Translations under genes and position numbers: made by a program | The notes under the pieces: model-generated | Told to the model about the DNA's origin: nothing | What the model saw: the letters and a program-made list of their open reading frames with translations, nothing else | The model's database searches: none | In this document: positions 37,720-48,262 of the stretch, piece after piece | Layout of the letters: the number at the start of each line of letters is the position of its first letter | Position numbering within the stretch: the first letter of the stretch is position 1 | From: Valencia hispanica | Taxonomy: Eukaryota; Chordata; Actinopteri; Cyprinodontiformes; Valenciidae | Length of the DNA stretch: 64,000 nt | NCBI GenBank assembly: GCA_963556495.2 | Contig: OY747709.1 | Span: forward strand, 22,190,400-22,254,399 | Reading direction: 5' to 3'

Positions 37720-37960
37720 GGAAACTGGTGCAGTAATCAATTTGGCTAAAAATAACCTTTTGGATGACTTTCTCTAGATCTTGCTGGGACATTAGTCCTT
37801 TAATCCTAGAAATGTTCCTCAGGTAATAGAAGGATGACTTTCTTTCCACTTCACAGTTATGAGCTACTTTGTGTTTACCACATAAATCCAAATCAAATAC
37901 ATAGAAGCTGATGGTTGTAATATGATAAAAAGGCAAATAGGTACAAGTTGGATATTTATC
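37720..37960 (-). mobile_element. LINE ORF2 C-terminal fragment, part 2
   Basis: Minus-strand frame reads SSFYYLRNISRIKGLMSQQD, then LEKVIQKVIFSQIDYC, the block that precedes VFTGLP in this LINE family. Confidence 0.75.
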
Positions 37961-37964
37961 TCCA

Positions 37965-38750
37965 TGCAGTTTATTTCTGTCATATCACCCACCTGTATTT
38001 GAAACTGTAAGAAATAATAAATATGCATCTTAAGGATCATCATATTATAGTACTATTTCCAGTGATCCATTTATTGATAAACTAAGAAGGTTGGACTTTA
38101 TGTACACAAACAGGTAGGCCCAGGCCTGCTGGAACCGAGGAGGAGGTCAGAGTAACTCAGCTCTAAATTAGGGGATACCCCCTGACTAAAGAATGCAAGG
38201 CATGACCCGGGATAAAGCTTATAACAAACAGCTGAAAAAATACCAACCAGCCTGCTCACAGACGTGTTGTGCAATCCAGAGGTACAAAGGAATTTATGTG
38301 AGGATGGGACAGTTTATGAGGCAGGGCTGCGACTGTTAGTTATACTTTACCAAGACGGTACAGTGAGACATTTACAGGCTGGCAAAAGAAAAACGAACTT
38401 TAGCACAATAGGTATGCATGTTATCCTCTAATGAAACTGTTAACTAAAGAATTTCATTCAGAAGTGAGGCTTGATGTCCTCAACATGTAAACGCCATTTT
38501 TTTTTATTTAACAACTATTTAAGAGGATGTTTCTTTGTTACTAAGCCAACACTAGTTGACCAACAGTGCTGCTTTACTAAACAATAACAACGCGGTTTAG
38601 TAGTTCCGAACTAACATAGTTTTGTATTTACAATTTTAACAGGTTTTTATGTGTTAAAAACGCAACCATTGGCATTATTTTCCAAAGAGTTGTCCGGTTC
38701 AAACTGATACACGGGTAGCTACTTCTTCGTCGAGCGAGTATACTGTGAAC
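37965..38750. other. Intron-like DNA, nothing recognised
   Basis: No gene or repeat identified. Confidence 0.4.
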
Positions 38751-38756
38751 ACTCAC

Positions 38757-38985
38757 CTCTGCAACATTTGCCAGTCCGGCAGTCCCCCTCTTCTTTCTTT
38801 CACAAAGCTAAAAGACGCTATGCTATTTACATCTAATTTCTTACGAGCTGGATTGTAAACAGACCGTTTTCGTTTACGAATAAGGAACTTTCCTCCAAGA
38901 AGGATGGGCCCGGGCAGAATTAGAAGCAGGAAAGAGGGGGCTTCGGCAGCAGCTCACTTCCAGTTTGATTAACCCTTTCACTTCC
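38757..38985 (-). other. tmem51: Candidate tmem51 non-coding first exon and promoter
   Basis: GC-richer block (GGATGGGCCCGGGCAG, GCTTCGGCAGCAGCTCAC) on a low-GC background. On the minus strand it ends in a strong donor, CAGAG followed by GTGAGT, at 38757/38756. A non-coding first exon spliced to the acceptor at 35064 would be typical. The upstream limit is a guess. Confidence 0.45.
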
Positions 38986-38989
38986 TGGT

Positions 38990-39400
38990 GTACTCACACA
39001 GGTAGAAATGAGCTAAATCTTTTGCAGGACAAGATAGATACTTTGTTTTTTGAAAAGATGTTTAGAAAAACTGTATTTTCTGTGTTCCCAAAGTAAACGT
39101 AGCCTATTAGTCCATATCAATGTTAAGGGCTTTTTTCTCTTATCCAACCATTTTGTATGTTGGCCTATTAGGATTTTGCTCAGGTCAGATGAGTACTAAG
39201 GAGGGGTGGGTTCACTTTCACAACGGGCTTAGTATGTGGGACCCACTTGGGGTGGTCTAAACAAGTTCTCAAATGCTCCAGGACGCTAGGAGCAGTAATG
39301 AGCTGTTGTTACCTAGTGTCTACACAAACCAGGAAGTAGATCCACATTCCAAACAGGAGATAGAATAGGTCATAAAGGGAACCTGGTTTTCATTTAATCT
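38990..39400. other. Intergenic, nothing recognised
   Basis: No recognisable gene or repeat. Confidence 0.4.
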
Positions 39401-39407
39401 ATTTCTG

Positions 39408-40070
39408 ACCTCTAGCATTTATGTACTGTTTGCTTCATAAAATAAGTATATTCGTACTGAGTTCAAAATCAAAAGTTCTCCTTTTGTAATGCTGTTTTTT
39501 TATGATCGATGTTTTTAATTCGGCAGTAGCAGATTTGGAGAGTAGCAGGAGTGATGAGGAAAATACCTCTGAAACTTCTACAAAACCGAGTATAAATGTA
39601 TGTAGAAAGCGCTACATGCATTTATCATCATGACACATGAAATGGATTTCACACTCACGCTATGGAATACTACAGGAACGCCATCATTCACATAAGTTAG
39701 CCTCTAGAGTATTTCTGTAAACATCATTTTTGGTTGATTGATTGATTGGTTGATTGATTTTGACATTTATTTGGAATGTGCAAGGACCTACACTGGTGTA
39801 AACATTACTCATAAAAAGGCCTTTGTCTAAATGTCTATGTTCATAAAGGTGATAGTTTCCAGTGGTGCTATTAAGGTCCACGAGTGGTAATAATAAACTG
39901 AACAGAAGGATCTGATAGGATTGTTTTATTTACATTCATTCATTACATTGCAGTAATGAATGCGGGGAGAACCAAGGAGTTGGAGGTGGATTTCCACAAG
40001 TGCAGCAGCAGACCACACTGACATCTTATATGAATACCTCGATGTTCACCTGGACAACACACTGGACTGG
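39408..40070 (-). repeat. Composite repeat, left copy of an inverted pair
   Basis: Complementary to 47670-48262. Shared blocks include CTCTAGCATTTATGTACTGT at the outer edge, GGAATACTACAGGAA near 39663-39677, a GATTGATTGATT run near 39738, GGACCTACACTGGTGTAAAC near 39785-39804, ACATTGCAGTAATGAA near 39946-39961, and LINE-coding sequence at the inner edge. Each copy contains the same junction between a tail-like sequence and a LINE. Confidence 0.8.
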
Positions 40071-40168
40071 ACACTCAACAGTGAAGCTGTCTACAAGAAG
40101 GAACAGAGCAGACTGGACTTCCTGAGGAGGCTTAGGTCCTTTAAGGTCTGCAGCAAGATGTTGCAGAT
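39960..40168 (+). mobile_element. LINE ORF2 fragment, 5' of a Tc1 insertion
   Basis: Reads RTKELEVDFH, then EYLDVHLDNTLDW, EAVYKKEQSRLDFLRRLRSF and KVCSKMLQ, which matches the antisense LINE at 62190-62530. The frame resumes after the Tc1 element at 41666. Confidence 0.8.
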
Positions 40169-40170
40169 TA

Positions 40171-41663
40171 GTGAAACTGGAAAAATTTGAATATCATACA
40201 AAACTTAATTTCAGTAATTCAACCTAAAAGGTGAAACTAATCTATGGGATACATGCATTACAAGCAAAGCAAGATATTTCAAGCCTTTATTTGTTATGTT
40301 TTGATGTTTATGGCTTACAGCTTATGAAAACCCCAAAGTCAAAATCTCAGAAAATTAGAATATTACATTAAATCAGTAAAACAAGGATTTTAAATAGAGA
40401 AATGCCGGTCATCTGAAAAGTATAATCCTGTATATGGGCTCAGTACTTGGTTTTGGCCCTTTTCACATCAACTACAGCCTGTGGCACTGCTAAGGTGTAA
40501 GGGGAGAAAATGTTGCTTCATTAGCGGCCTTCAGCTCTTCTGCATTATTCGGTCTCATGTCTCTCATCTTTCTCTTGGCAATGACTCATAGATTCTCAAT
40601 AGGGTTCAGGTCAGGTGAGTTTGCTGGCCAATCAACCACAGTAATCCCATGGTCATTGAACCAGGTTTTGGTACTTTTGGCAGTGTGGGCAGGTGCCAAG
40701 TCCTGCTGGAAAAAAAAGTCAGCATATCCATAAAGCTCATCTGTGAAAGGAAGCATGAAGTGCTCCAAAATGTCCTGGTAGATGGCTGTGTTGACTCTGG
40801 ACTTAATAAAGCCCAGTGGACTAACAAAAGCAGATGACATGGCTCCCCAAATCAACACAGACTGTGGAGACTTCACACTAGACTTCCAGCATCTTGGATT
40901 GTGTGCCTCTCCATTCTTCCTCCAGACTCTGGGGCCTTGGTTTCTAAATGAGATGCAAAATCTACAGTTATGTTTTCTTTAGTCCAGGTAACATACTTCT
41001 GATGTTGTTTGTTGTTCAGGAGCAGCTAAACAAGAGGAATAAGACATTTGAAGCCCATGTCCAGGATCCATCTGTGTGTGGTGGCTCTTGATGCACAAAC
41101 TCCAGTCTCAGTCCACTCCTAGTGAAGGTCCTTTACACTTTTGAATGGCCTTTTCTTGACAAACCTCTCCAGGCTGCGCTCATCCCTGCTGCTTGCAGAC
41201 CTTTTTCTTCCACACTTTTCCCTTCCAAATAACCTGTTATTGATTTGCTTTGTTACAGCCCTTTGGGAACATCCAGCTTTTCTTCCAATTATCTTTTGAG
41301 GCTTTCCCTGCTTACGGAGGGTGTCAATGATAGTTTTCTGCACAACTGTCAGGTCAGCAGTCTTCCCCCTGATTATGATTCCTATTGAACCAGACCGAGA
41401 GACAATTTAAAGGCTCAGGAGCCCTTTGTAGGTTGTTTTGGATTAATTAGCTGATTAGAGTATGACACTTTGAGCCTAACATATTGAACCTTTTCACAAT
41501 ATTCAAATTTTCTTAGATTTTGAATTTGGGAATTTCATAAGTTGTAAGCCACAATGATCAAAATTATAACAAACAGAGACTTGAAATATCTTGCTTTGCT
41601 TTTAAGTTTAATTAATAAAATAAATAAACTTTTGCACTATATTCTAAATTTTTGAATTTCACC
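40171..41663 (-). mobile_element. Tc1/mariner element, 1493 bp, TA-flanked
   Basis: Left end GTGAAACTGGAAAAATTTGA and right end (complement) GGTGAAATTCAAAAATTTAG are inverted repeats. TA lies on both sides (40169-40170, 41664-41665), the target duplication of Tc1 elements. It interrupts a LINE whose frame continues on the far side. Confidence 0.9.
40497..41343 (-). pseudogene. Tc1 transposase, inactivated
   Basis: DDE transposase of the flanking Tc1 element, which would cut at the inverted repeats and insert at TA. The N-terminal helix-turn-helix part (41343-41119) reads IIDTLRKQGKPQKIIGRKAG, CSQRAVTKQINNRLFGREKC, then ERFVKKRPFKSVKDLH. After stops and frameshifts the catalytic domain (40876-40586) has LIWGAMSS, FFFQQDLAPAHTAKSTKTWF and VVDWPANSPDLNPIENL. 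The Trp that usually follows IENL is a stop codon. The D and E of the DLAPAH and NPIEN blocks are present; the first D region is disrupted. Confidence 0.85.
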
Positions 41664-41665
41664 TA

Positions 41666-42062
41666 TTCTGTGGCGAAAATCCATTCGGCCATCATCTGCT
41701 GGGGTAGCAGCATCAGAGCCAGGGACTTAAAAAGGCTCAACAAGCTGATAAAGAAAGCTGCTTCTGCTCTGGGGACACTGTGAAACCTCTGGGGATGATG
41801 ATGCAAAGAAGGATTCTTCATAAAATCAAGAACATTATGGACAACCCTGAGCATCCTCTTTATCACTCTGCTCTACAGCAACAGGGTATGTTCAGGCTGA
41901 GGGTTTTTCGGACTTGCTATAACACAGACCCTACAAGAGATCCTTGCTGCCCACAGCCATCAACATCTACATAAACTCTTTGGAGAGAGACTGAAATAAT
42001 ATAAGTCACAACAGCACTTTATTTTTCACTGGGATCAATAAAGTATTTTTGAATTTGAAAAA
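41666..42062 (+). mobile_element. LINE ORF2 3' end and tail, 3' of Tc1 insertion
   Basis: Continues the interrupted LINE: AIICWGSSIRARDLKRLNKL, then IKKAASALGTL. It ends in a 3' UTR with ACTGGGATCAATAAAG and a TTTTTGAATTTGAAAA tail, the 3' end type seen inverted near 61355-61405. Confidence 0.75.
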
Positions 42063-42069
42063 CCTATGA

Positions 42070-42780
42070 TAATAGCTATAACATGCCCCCTGCCTACAAC
42101 TCTCCATTAAAAAACTATCACTCCCCCCATGCACTAATAGGCTGAGAAACAGACACAATTTCACTTCAGTTTTACACCTATGTCCATATATATGTGACAA
42201 TAAAATGTCACCCTTGTATCTATCTATGTTAGCAGTCGCCTTGCTTATCTAATGTTCTGAAGTCACTACACTGCCTTGCAGTAGCTCTGAATAGACTTTA
42301 AAATAATGTTATTTGTTTATAAATCCCTGAATGAATTTGCACCAAAATACATTCAAAATGTTGTTGTTGTTGTTGTATCAACCTTCCAGCCCACTCAGGT
42401 CTTCTGGTTCCAGTTTACTCTGCATCCCTACATTCAGAACCAAACATGGAGAAGTAGCATTCAGTTTTTATGCTCCTCTAATCTGGAACAAACTTCCAGA
42501 AAACTGCTGAAACACAGAGTTCCTTTAAATTCAGGCTAAAACCTATATGTTTAGAACTCCCTTTGATTGATAATCACTGGAACATCGTTTATTCTAGTCT
42601 GGATTGCAGCTTTTCACTATTTGCTTTATTTTGCCACAGTGACATTTTTGTTGTCTTGTTGATGAAATGTGCTGTACAAATAAACTTGACTTAAATTCAC
42701 TAATGTAGCTTTGGATGAAATGATCTGATATCATAGAATAGAAATTACTTTTATTGTCCCACACTGGGGAAATTCAGGCT
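42070..42780. other. Spacer with LINE-like fragments
   Basis: 42300-42560 has decayed LINE C-terminal character (LFVYKSLNEFAPKYIQ, FYAPLIWNKLPEN-like in shifted frames) and a GTT run at 42361-42375. A TTTTATTGTCCCACACTGGG block near 42751-42770 resembles an antisense LINE tail. Confidence 0.45.
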
Positions 42781-43409
42781 GAATGAAGGGTTTGACACAC
42801 ATCAGAAAATACGCGCGTCATTTAATGTGGTGCTTTTTGTGCATTTGCGCGTGACGCGCGTTTTTGCGTCTGCCGCTGAAGTTGAAAAATCTGAACTTCG
42901 GCGTCAAATTTGCGCAGCGTCGACCAATTTGGAGCCTGGTGTGGTGTCAGGTGATGCTGTGACCCAGTTCACTGGGTTCGGCAAAGTTTTTCACTCAACA
43001 TGGAGGAAATACTGATAACTGCTGTGGCTAACCATCCAGGGCTGTATGACACCAGTTGCTTGCTTTCTCTAAAGAGACAGGAATAAAAAGGACCTCGCTT
43101 GGAGGAATATAAGTGAGGAAATAGGGCAACCTAGTAAGTTCATTTCACTTTTGAAAGTTTTGACTTACTCTGCGAACCTGCGCCCATGCTGCCACGCTAT
43201 TTTACAATTATTTTGATGTACAAATACTTTTCCCCTAACAAGATAATGTGTTTATTCAGAGGACTTCTGCAGAAAAAGTGGAAGAGCCTCAGGGACACCT
43301 ACATGAAGGAGAAGAAGATGGAGAAGAAGAAGAAGAAGCGGAGTGGGTCAGCAGCAGGATCGGGGAGAAATGGAAGTTCTCCATGGACATGAGCTTTCTT
43401 GACCCTTTC

Positions 43410-44465
43410 ATCACCCTACCTTGGCAGTTGAACCTTCAACTTCAGCTGACCTGGAATCTCAAGTCTTTTGTCCACTTGCTCTCTCTCCGTTTCCCAAAGC
43501 AGAAGCCAGGAAAAATCCTGGTGGGAAAAGAAAGAAATTACAGTCAGAAGTCCTCACAGACACACCAGTCAAACAGGCACCGGAAGAGGAAGAAAAGAAC
43601 AAAAGCAGTGCAAAAAAGAAAATCAAGTATCAGGGCCAAAATAAGAGAATTACAAGCAAGAAGAAAGTGACAAACAAAAGGCCTAAGCTTGATGACACAA
43701 AAGATGCCAAGTCCTCAGACGATGAAAATGTCTGCATTGTGTGCTTGGAGCACTTCAACAACTCACGGCTAAGGGAAGTGTGGATCAAATGTCAGCATTG
43801 TAGATTTGGGGCCCATGACGCCTGCACCCCAGGCAAGACCAACTACATTTGCCACAACTGCCTCTCTGATTAAACGTATTATGGCTTAGGCAGTTTGCTT
43901 AGGTAATAGTTCATTTACTTTGTATTTCTGCACGTTAAAAACACACTATTCAAGTGTTTTGTTGATTGTTCCAAAGACTTTTTCCCATTAACCCAACACA
44001 CACACTAGCTTAAACTTTATTATTCTTTATTTTATCTTATGTATATTGTTTATTTTATTGTATTTATGTTTACTGCATTAATTTTTTACTTTTTATTTAT
44101 TTTATTGTCACTATTTTAGTGCTATTACAAGTTTGTGGTTTGTTCTTTCTTATTCATTAAAGTGTTTCAAAAATGTTTTAGTGTGGAGATTGTTTAAGTA
44201 TAATGATTTAGTTGTTAGTTCCATCCCCAAGTAGTGTTACAACTCACCCCGGTACTGGGGTAGGTTGTAACAACATACCTCTTTGTAGTTGACATTAATT
44301 TAACTAATATGTGATTATGTGACAGAACTCCAAATCTATGTCATTTGTAGCAGGCAAATATAGGTATCACATGCAAAAATTTGAGATCTCTAGCACAAAG
44401 AACCACTGAGTTACATTTGTTCAAACAAAAAGTGTTACAACCATCCCCGGTCTCCCTTATATGTT
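43410..44465 (+). mobile_element. Pogo/Tigger transposase C-terminus and 3' region, nested
   Basis: An open frame through to the stop at 43871-43873 reads PFPKAEARKNPGGKRKK, EVLTDTPVK, then a Lys-rich linker. It ends with a zinc-finger-like domain: CIVCLEHFNNS, VWIKCQHC, GAHDAC, YICHNC (a C4HC3-like PHD-type pattern). In teleosts and insects this layout terminates pogo/Tigger-type DDE transposases. The DDE core is absent. The 3' region holds a perfect-looking hairpin near 44237-44272 and ends near GTGTTACAACCATCCCCGG at 44432-44450. The join to the MADF exon is near 43410, and the MADF gene resumes beyond this insertion. Confidence 0.65.
44237..44272. repeat. Hairpin, GTTACAAC-type inverted repeat
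   Basis: GTTACAACTCACCCC pairs with GGGGTAGGTTGTAAC around a short CGGTACT-like loop. The arm recurs at 44433-44440 (TGTTACAA), so it may be derived from an element end. Confidence 0.6.
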
Positions 44466-44492
44466 ATTTTTTACTAATAAATAGTAGGTATA

Positions 44493-44979
44493 CAGTGGCC
44501 CCTCGATATAACGAGGTTCACCCTTCACGCTGTTTTGCTGATTTCTTTATAGCACAGCACAATTTTCCAGCGCATTGTGTTCTGCGTCCTGATTGATTGG
44601 ACGCAATTGTCAATTTCCTCCGTGTCGTGTCTCCTGCGCTTGCCAAATTTATCATGTCTGGTTATGAGAATCTTCTCGTCCAGTAAAAAAAAACAGCACA
44701 AAAAACTACCCATATGTTCCTCACTCGGAAACAGACACCTGCTCCGAGACCTTCAGTGGAAAAAGACGCACCACAGCAACTCGCGGACAAAGACACCGCA
44801 GCATATTAATACTATTTCTTTTTTTTAAATGTACGATGGTTTGAACTTTGAAAGTATTGAAGCTAGTGAGAACTGTGAGTAAAAATTAATGTATGTCTGA
44901 GAAAAGTGTATAAAGTGTGTGGCGTGGGGTTTTAAAGTTATTTTAGAACTTTACCCCTGCAATAAACGAGGGACCACTG
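44493..44979. mobile_element. Tigger-type MITE, 487 bp, TA-flanked
   Basis: Left CAGTGGCCCCTCGATATAA and right (complement) CAGTGGTCCCTCGTTTATT form inverted repeats of the CAGTGGTCCCTCG type known from pogo/Tigger elements. TA lies on both sides (44491-44492, 44980-44981). Decayed coding traces inside (MSGYENLLVQ-like) suggest origin from a larger Tigger element. Confidence 0.85.
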
Positions 44980-46002
44980 TATATAATTTCTCTATGACTA
45001 TCGTTATCAACCTGTTGACTTAACATTTAATATTGTCTTGACAGAGTCAACTGATTCTGCAGGAGTAGAGCCGTCCCCTGTTGCTTCTCCTGGCTCCCCA
45101 GTCCCTGGTCCCTCCACCCCTGCTGCTGCACCCACAGGTGTGTGAAGGAAATTGTAGCAACCATAAATGTGACATGTATAAATCAGATGTACAGCAACCA
45201 CTGATAGCTTTTAACATTTACATTAACTCACTTTTAGTGAATTAGTTACCTTTACTAATAATCTACAACCAATCACATTATAGCCTGTTTTTTTACCATG
45301 TTGAAAATAAAAATCTAGTAGCAGCCTTCTCATTACTTTGTGTTGTTTTATGCTTTGTTTTACAGGCCCACAGAGGAGGAGAGCACCCAGGCGGAAGAGG
45401 GACGGGTCCAAGGACAGTCGGTCCGAGATGGAGCTGGCCATCCTGGTGTGCCTCAAGAGGCCACGGCAGTCTCCAACTGAGCTCTTCCTCCTCAGCCTTG
45501 TTCCTGCTCTGGAGAGCATGCCGCCTCAGATGAGAGAGTTTGTCAAATTCCAAATTCATAAATTTATTTTTAAAAACACCACAGCTGTGTTAAATCTGGA
45601 ACCATTGGAGCCTAGTAATCAGTAATTTTGATTAAAACACGAGGCAGCAGGCTCTCCAGGGGAGGAACAACGCACTTTTATTCTTCTCCTTCCAATGACC
45701 CTCAGGCTCTTCCACCTCCTAAGCATGGTCCTTTTTATTCCTGTCTCTGTCTGTAAATAGTTATATTTTTCATATTTGTTTGTTTCTGTTTGAGATATGT
45801 TGAGTATTTTTTCAAATAAATTGGGATAATGACTAAAGGTCTCAATTAGTTCTACTACACAGCAAAAATTGCCACACAACTTTATTTATACATCATGTAG
45901 TGTTCAATGAATATAATACAAATCCAAAAATATACGAACATAACACTGTGAAGACAAGAGAATAAAGAGAGGTTTGTTCATGTTGGAGGCAAGCTCCATT
46001 TA

Positions 46003-47023
46003 TTAACAAAATAATAAATTATTCGTAAAATTGATCTGGACATGCTTCCCATCTACAGCTCCACAGCAGAGAGGGAAGTTCCACTGCTCCTGGAATCCCT
46101 CTGCAATGGACCGCCAGTGTTCAGTGGAAGGTACAGCCATGTAGTCCTCCACTAGACAATCCCAGATGCCGGTCGCTACCTGGGGGACGATCTGGCACAC
46201 TGCGGAGAAACCAACTCGGAAACTGCACGCGATGGTCCTATAGGAGTCTCCGGTGGCAAGGAACCTGGAGAACATTATTTAAAAATAGTATTATCTGTAC
46301 TGTAGTTACAAAATACATTATTCAAATTCAAAAATACTTTCTTGATCTCACAGTGAAATTACACAATATATAAATATTATATAACATTTTATAATCATAT
46401 GAATAATCATATAATATATAGTTAAAATTATACAAAACAGTCTGTTCTGTTTTCTTTATTTGATTGCTAGCAACTTTTACAACTACAGTGTGCCAATTTT
46501 AAAGTCTGACAGCTGCATGGATTATATACAAATATTAGACTGGTTCTATACCAGAATTAAACCAGGTCTAAATTAAACTAAATCAGGACTTTATTAGATA
46601 TACATTCTGAGTATCAATAGAAATATTATAAACAGTGGTCTCCATACCAGAGTTTGCTGTCAGTAAACACCGACAGCATACACTGATAGCATAGCACATA
46701 TTAGCACAGGTATCGATAAAGTACTACCGTATTATACATGTACTATACACTTTTACTAACCACAGGCAGATGGACAGTCGCTCAGCAGGTGGGATTGAGC
46801 GCCTGTAGTTGGTGTCTTGGCGGGCGATGCTTGGGCCGATGTGGGACAACAGCTCCTCAAACTGGGCAAGGGACGGACGGTGGTACTGGTGAAAGCGGCC
46901 ATCATCCAGATGCAGCTCTTGAAGCAAGTGGTGAAACTCACCAAACTGCTCACGCTTCTGGAGGAACTTGTGGACCAAAGTACGGCGAGAACGTCCTCTA
47001 CACCGCTGCTCTGCTCTCCACAT
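46003..47023 (-). pseudogene. HARBI1-like transposase, truncated
   Basis: PIF/Harbinger DDE-type nuclease. The first exon (47023 to about 46761) reads RRTLVHKFLQKREQFGEFHH, then HRPSLAQFEELLSHIGPSIA and YRRSIPPAERLSICLWLV, ending at a GTTAGT donor. The next exon (from about 46268, after a CAG acceptor) reads FLATGDSYRTIACSFRVG, IWDCLVEDYMAVPST, and CCGAVDGKHVQI, where the Asp of the DGKH block is the first catalytic acid. The reading then stops in unrelated AT-rich sequence near 46030, and the remaining catalytic domain is absent up to 45630. The intron (46270-46760) contains a LINE-tail-like fragment near 46318-46365. It cannot encode an active nuclease. Confidence 0.85.
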
Positions 47024-47279
47024 TAAACAGAGAAGGGAGACTCTCTTCCAGTGCTAGATCGACAGCTGCCATCTTGAAAAAACACCATCTGGCACTAGCT
47101 CCTCCCACAAGTTACGTATTTCTGGCTTGATGCACGTCAAAGTGGTATATTTTGCGTGCGTCCAATTCACTCTGGACACGCGTTGAGCTGCGAATGTTCA
47201 AGCGTCAAACTTTGGCGTGCGGCTCGTTTTTGACGCTTTGGTGTGAACGCACTGTAACAGCTGCTTTGAGGAAGGACCT

Positions 47280-47810
47280 ATGATAAAGTCCCTTCATGCG
47301 CCTAGGATGCAGCAGTCTGTCACTTAAGGAGCTCTCCTGTTCAGCAACAGCTTTATGAATGGGGTGGGAGACATCGTCCATCAGTGATGTTATCTAGCCA
47401 GAGTTCTTCCATCTTCCACCACCTGGACTGGGTTGAGTGGGCATGCTAACATAGAGCTGGCCTTACTGATTACCTTATCTTACCGCTTCCTCTCAGCTAG
47501 TTAAGCTGTGGCTACAACATACTACACCATACAAGATGGCTGATGTGACCACAAAGTCAAAGAAGGTCTTTAGGAGCACCCCCTGCACTCCAAAAAATCT
47601 TAGTCTCCTCACCAGGTCTGAACCTTCCTATAGAGAGCTTCAGTGGGGCTCCTGCCCAGTTTATTGTATAGGTGAACACTCAGGTACTTAGAAGAATCCA
47701 CTAGAGCCTCCCTGTCCACTTCCTGGATGTTTACCGGTGTCAGTGTGGTCTGTGCCTGTGAAAATCCACCTCCAGCTCCTTGGTTCTCCCCGTGTTCATT
47801 ACTGCAATGT
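47280..47810 (-). mobile_element. LINE ORF2 fragment, antisense
   Basis: Minus-strand frames read NTGRTKELEVDFHRHRPH near the right end and SSKYLSVHLYNKLG further in, the same family as 39960-40168. Stop codons and frameshifts are frequent. Confidence 0.65.
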
Positions 47811-48262
47811 AATGAATGAATGTGAATAAAAAATCATATGCAGATCCTTCTGTTCAGTTTATTATTACCACTTGTGGACTTTAAGCGCACCACTAGAAAA
47901 TTTCACCTATATGACCATAAACAGTTATACAAAGCCCTTTTTATGAGTAATGTTTACACCAGTCTAGGTCCTTGCCCAATGTAAATAAATGTCAAAATCA
48001 ATAAATCAGTCAATCAATAAATCAATCAGAATTTTTGTTTACAGTAATACTATAGAGGCTTACTTACGTGAATGATGGCATTCCTGTAGTATTCCATAAC
48101 ATTAGTGTGAAATCCAGTTCATGTTAAAATTTTGTTAAATGCATGTAGCACCTTCTACACACAAATTTACTCTGTTTACTAATTGTTTGCAAAGATAAAG
48201 ACATTTTGTTTGCAAAGATAAATACATTTTGTTAATTTATGAACCAAACAGTACGTAGATGC
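47670..48262 (+). repeat. Composite repeat, right copy of an inverted pair
   Basis: Reverse complement of 39408-40070. Shared blocks include TTCATTACTGCAATGTAATG near 47796-47815, AATGATGGCATTCCTG near 48072-48087, TAGTATTCCATAACATTA, and ACAGTACGTAGATGCCAGAG near 48249-48268. Confidence 0.8.

Larger units (their letters stand above)
43000..45625 (+). pseudogene. Harbinger MADF-BESS DNA-binding protein, broken by insertion
   Basis: Accessory DNA-binding protein that partners the Harbinger transposase. Exon 1 (43000-43133) starts MEEILITAVANHPGLYDTS and, after a frameshift, reads RDRNKKDLAWRNISEEIGQP before donor GTAAGT. Exon 2 (from 43259, after TTTATTCAG) has KKWKSLRDTYMKEKK, a Lys-rich run, RSGSAAGSG and, in a shifted frame, KWKFSMDMSFLDPFIT: a MADF domain. 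Unrelated pogo-type sequence then takes over near 43410. The gene resumes at a Pro-rich exon (45045-45137) and a last exon (45366-45625) with KRPRQSPTELFLLSLVPALE, a BESS motif. At least two frameshifts and the insertion make it non-functional as a MADF-BESS gene. Confidence 0.8.
42785..47254. mobile_element. PIF/Harbinger transposon remnant with nested insertions
   Basis: Two genes typical of Harbinger elements face each other: a MADF/BESS protein on plus (43000-45625) and a HARBI1-like transposase on minus (46003-47023). The right end is CAGTGCGTTCACACCAAAGC on the minus strand, followed by TAA (47255-47257), fitting a 3-bp TWA target. The left edge near 42785 is GCG-rich but lacks a clear copy of that terminus, so this boundary is approximate. 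Confidence 0.75.
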
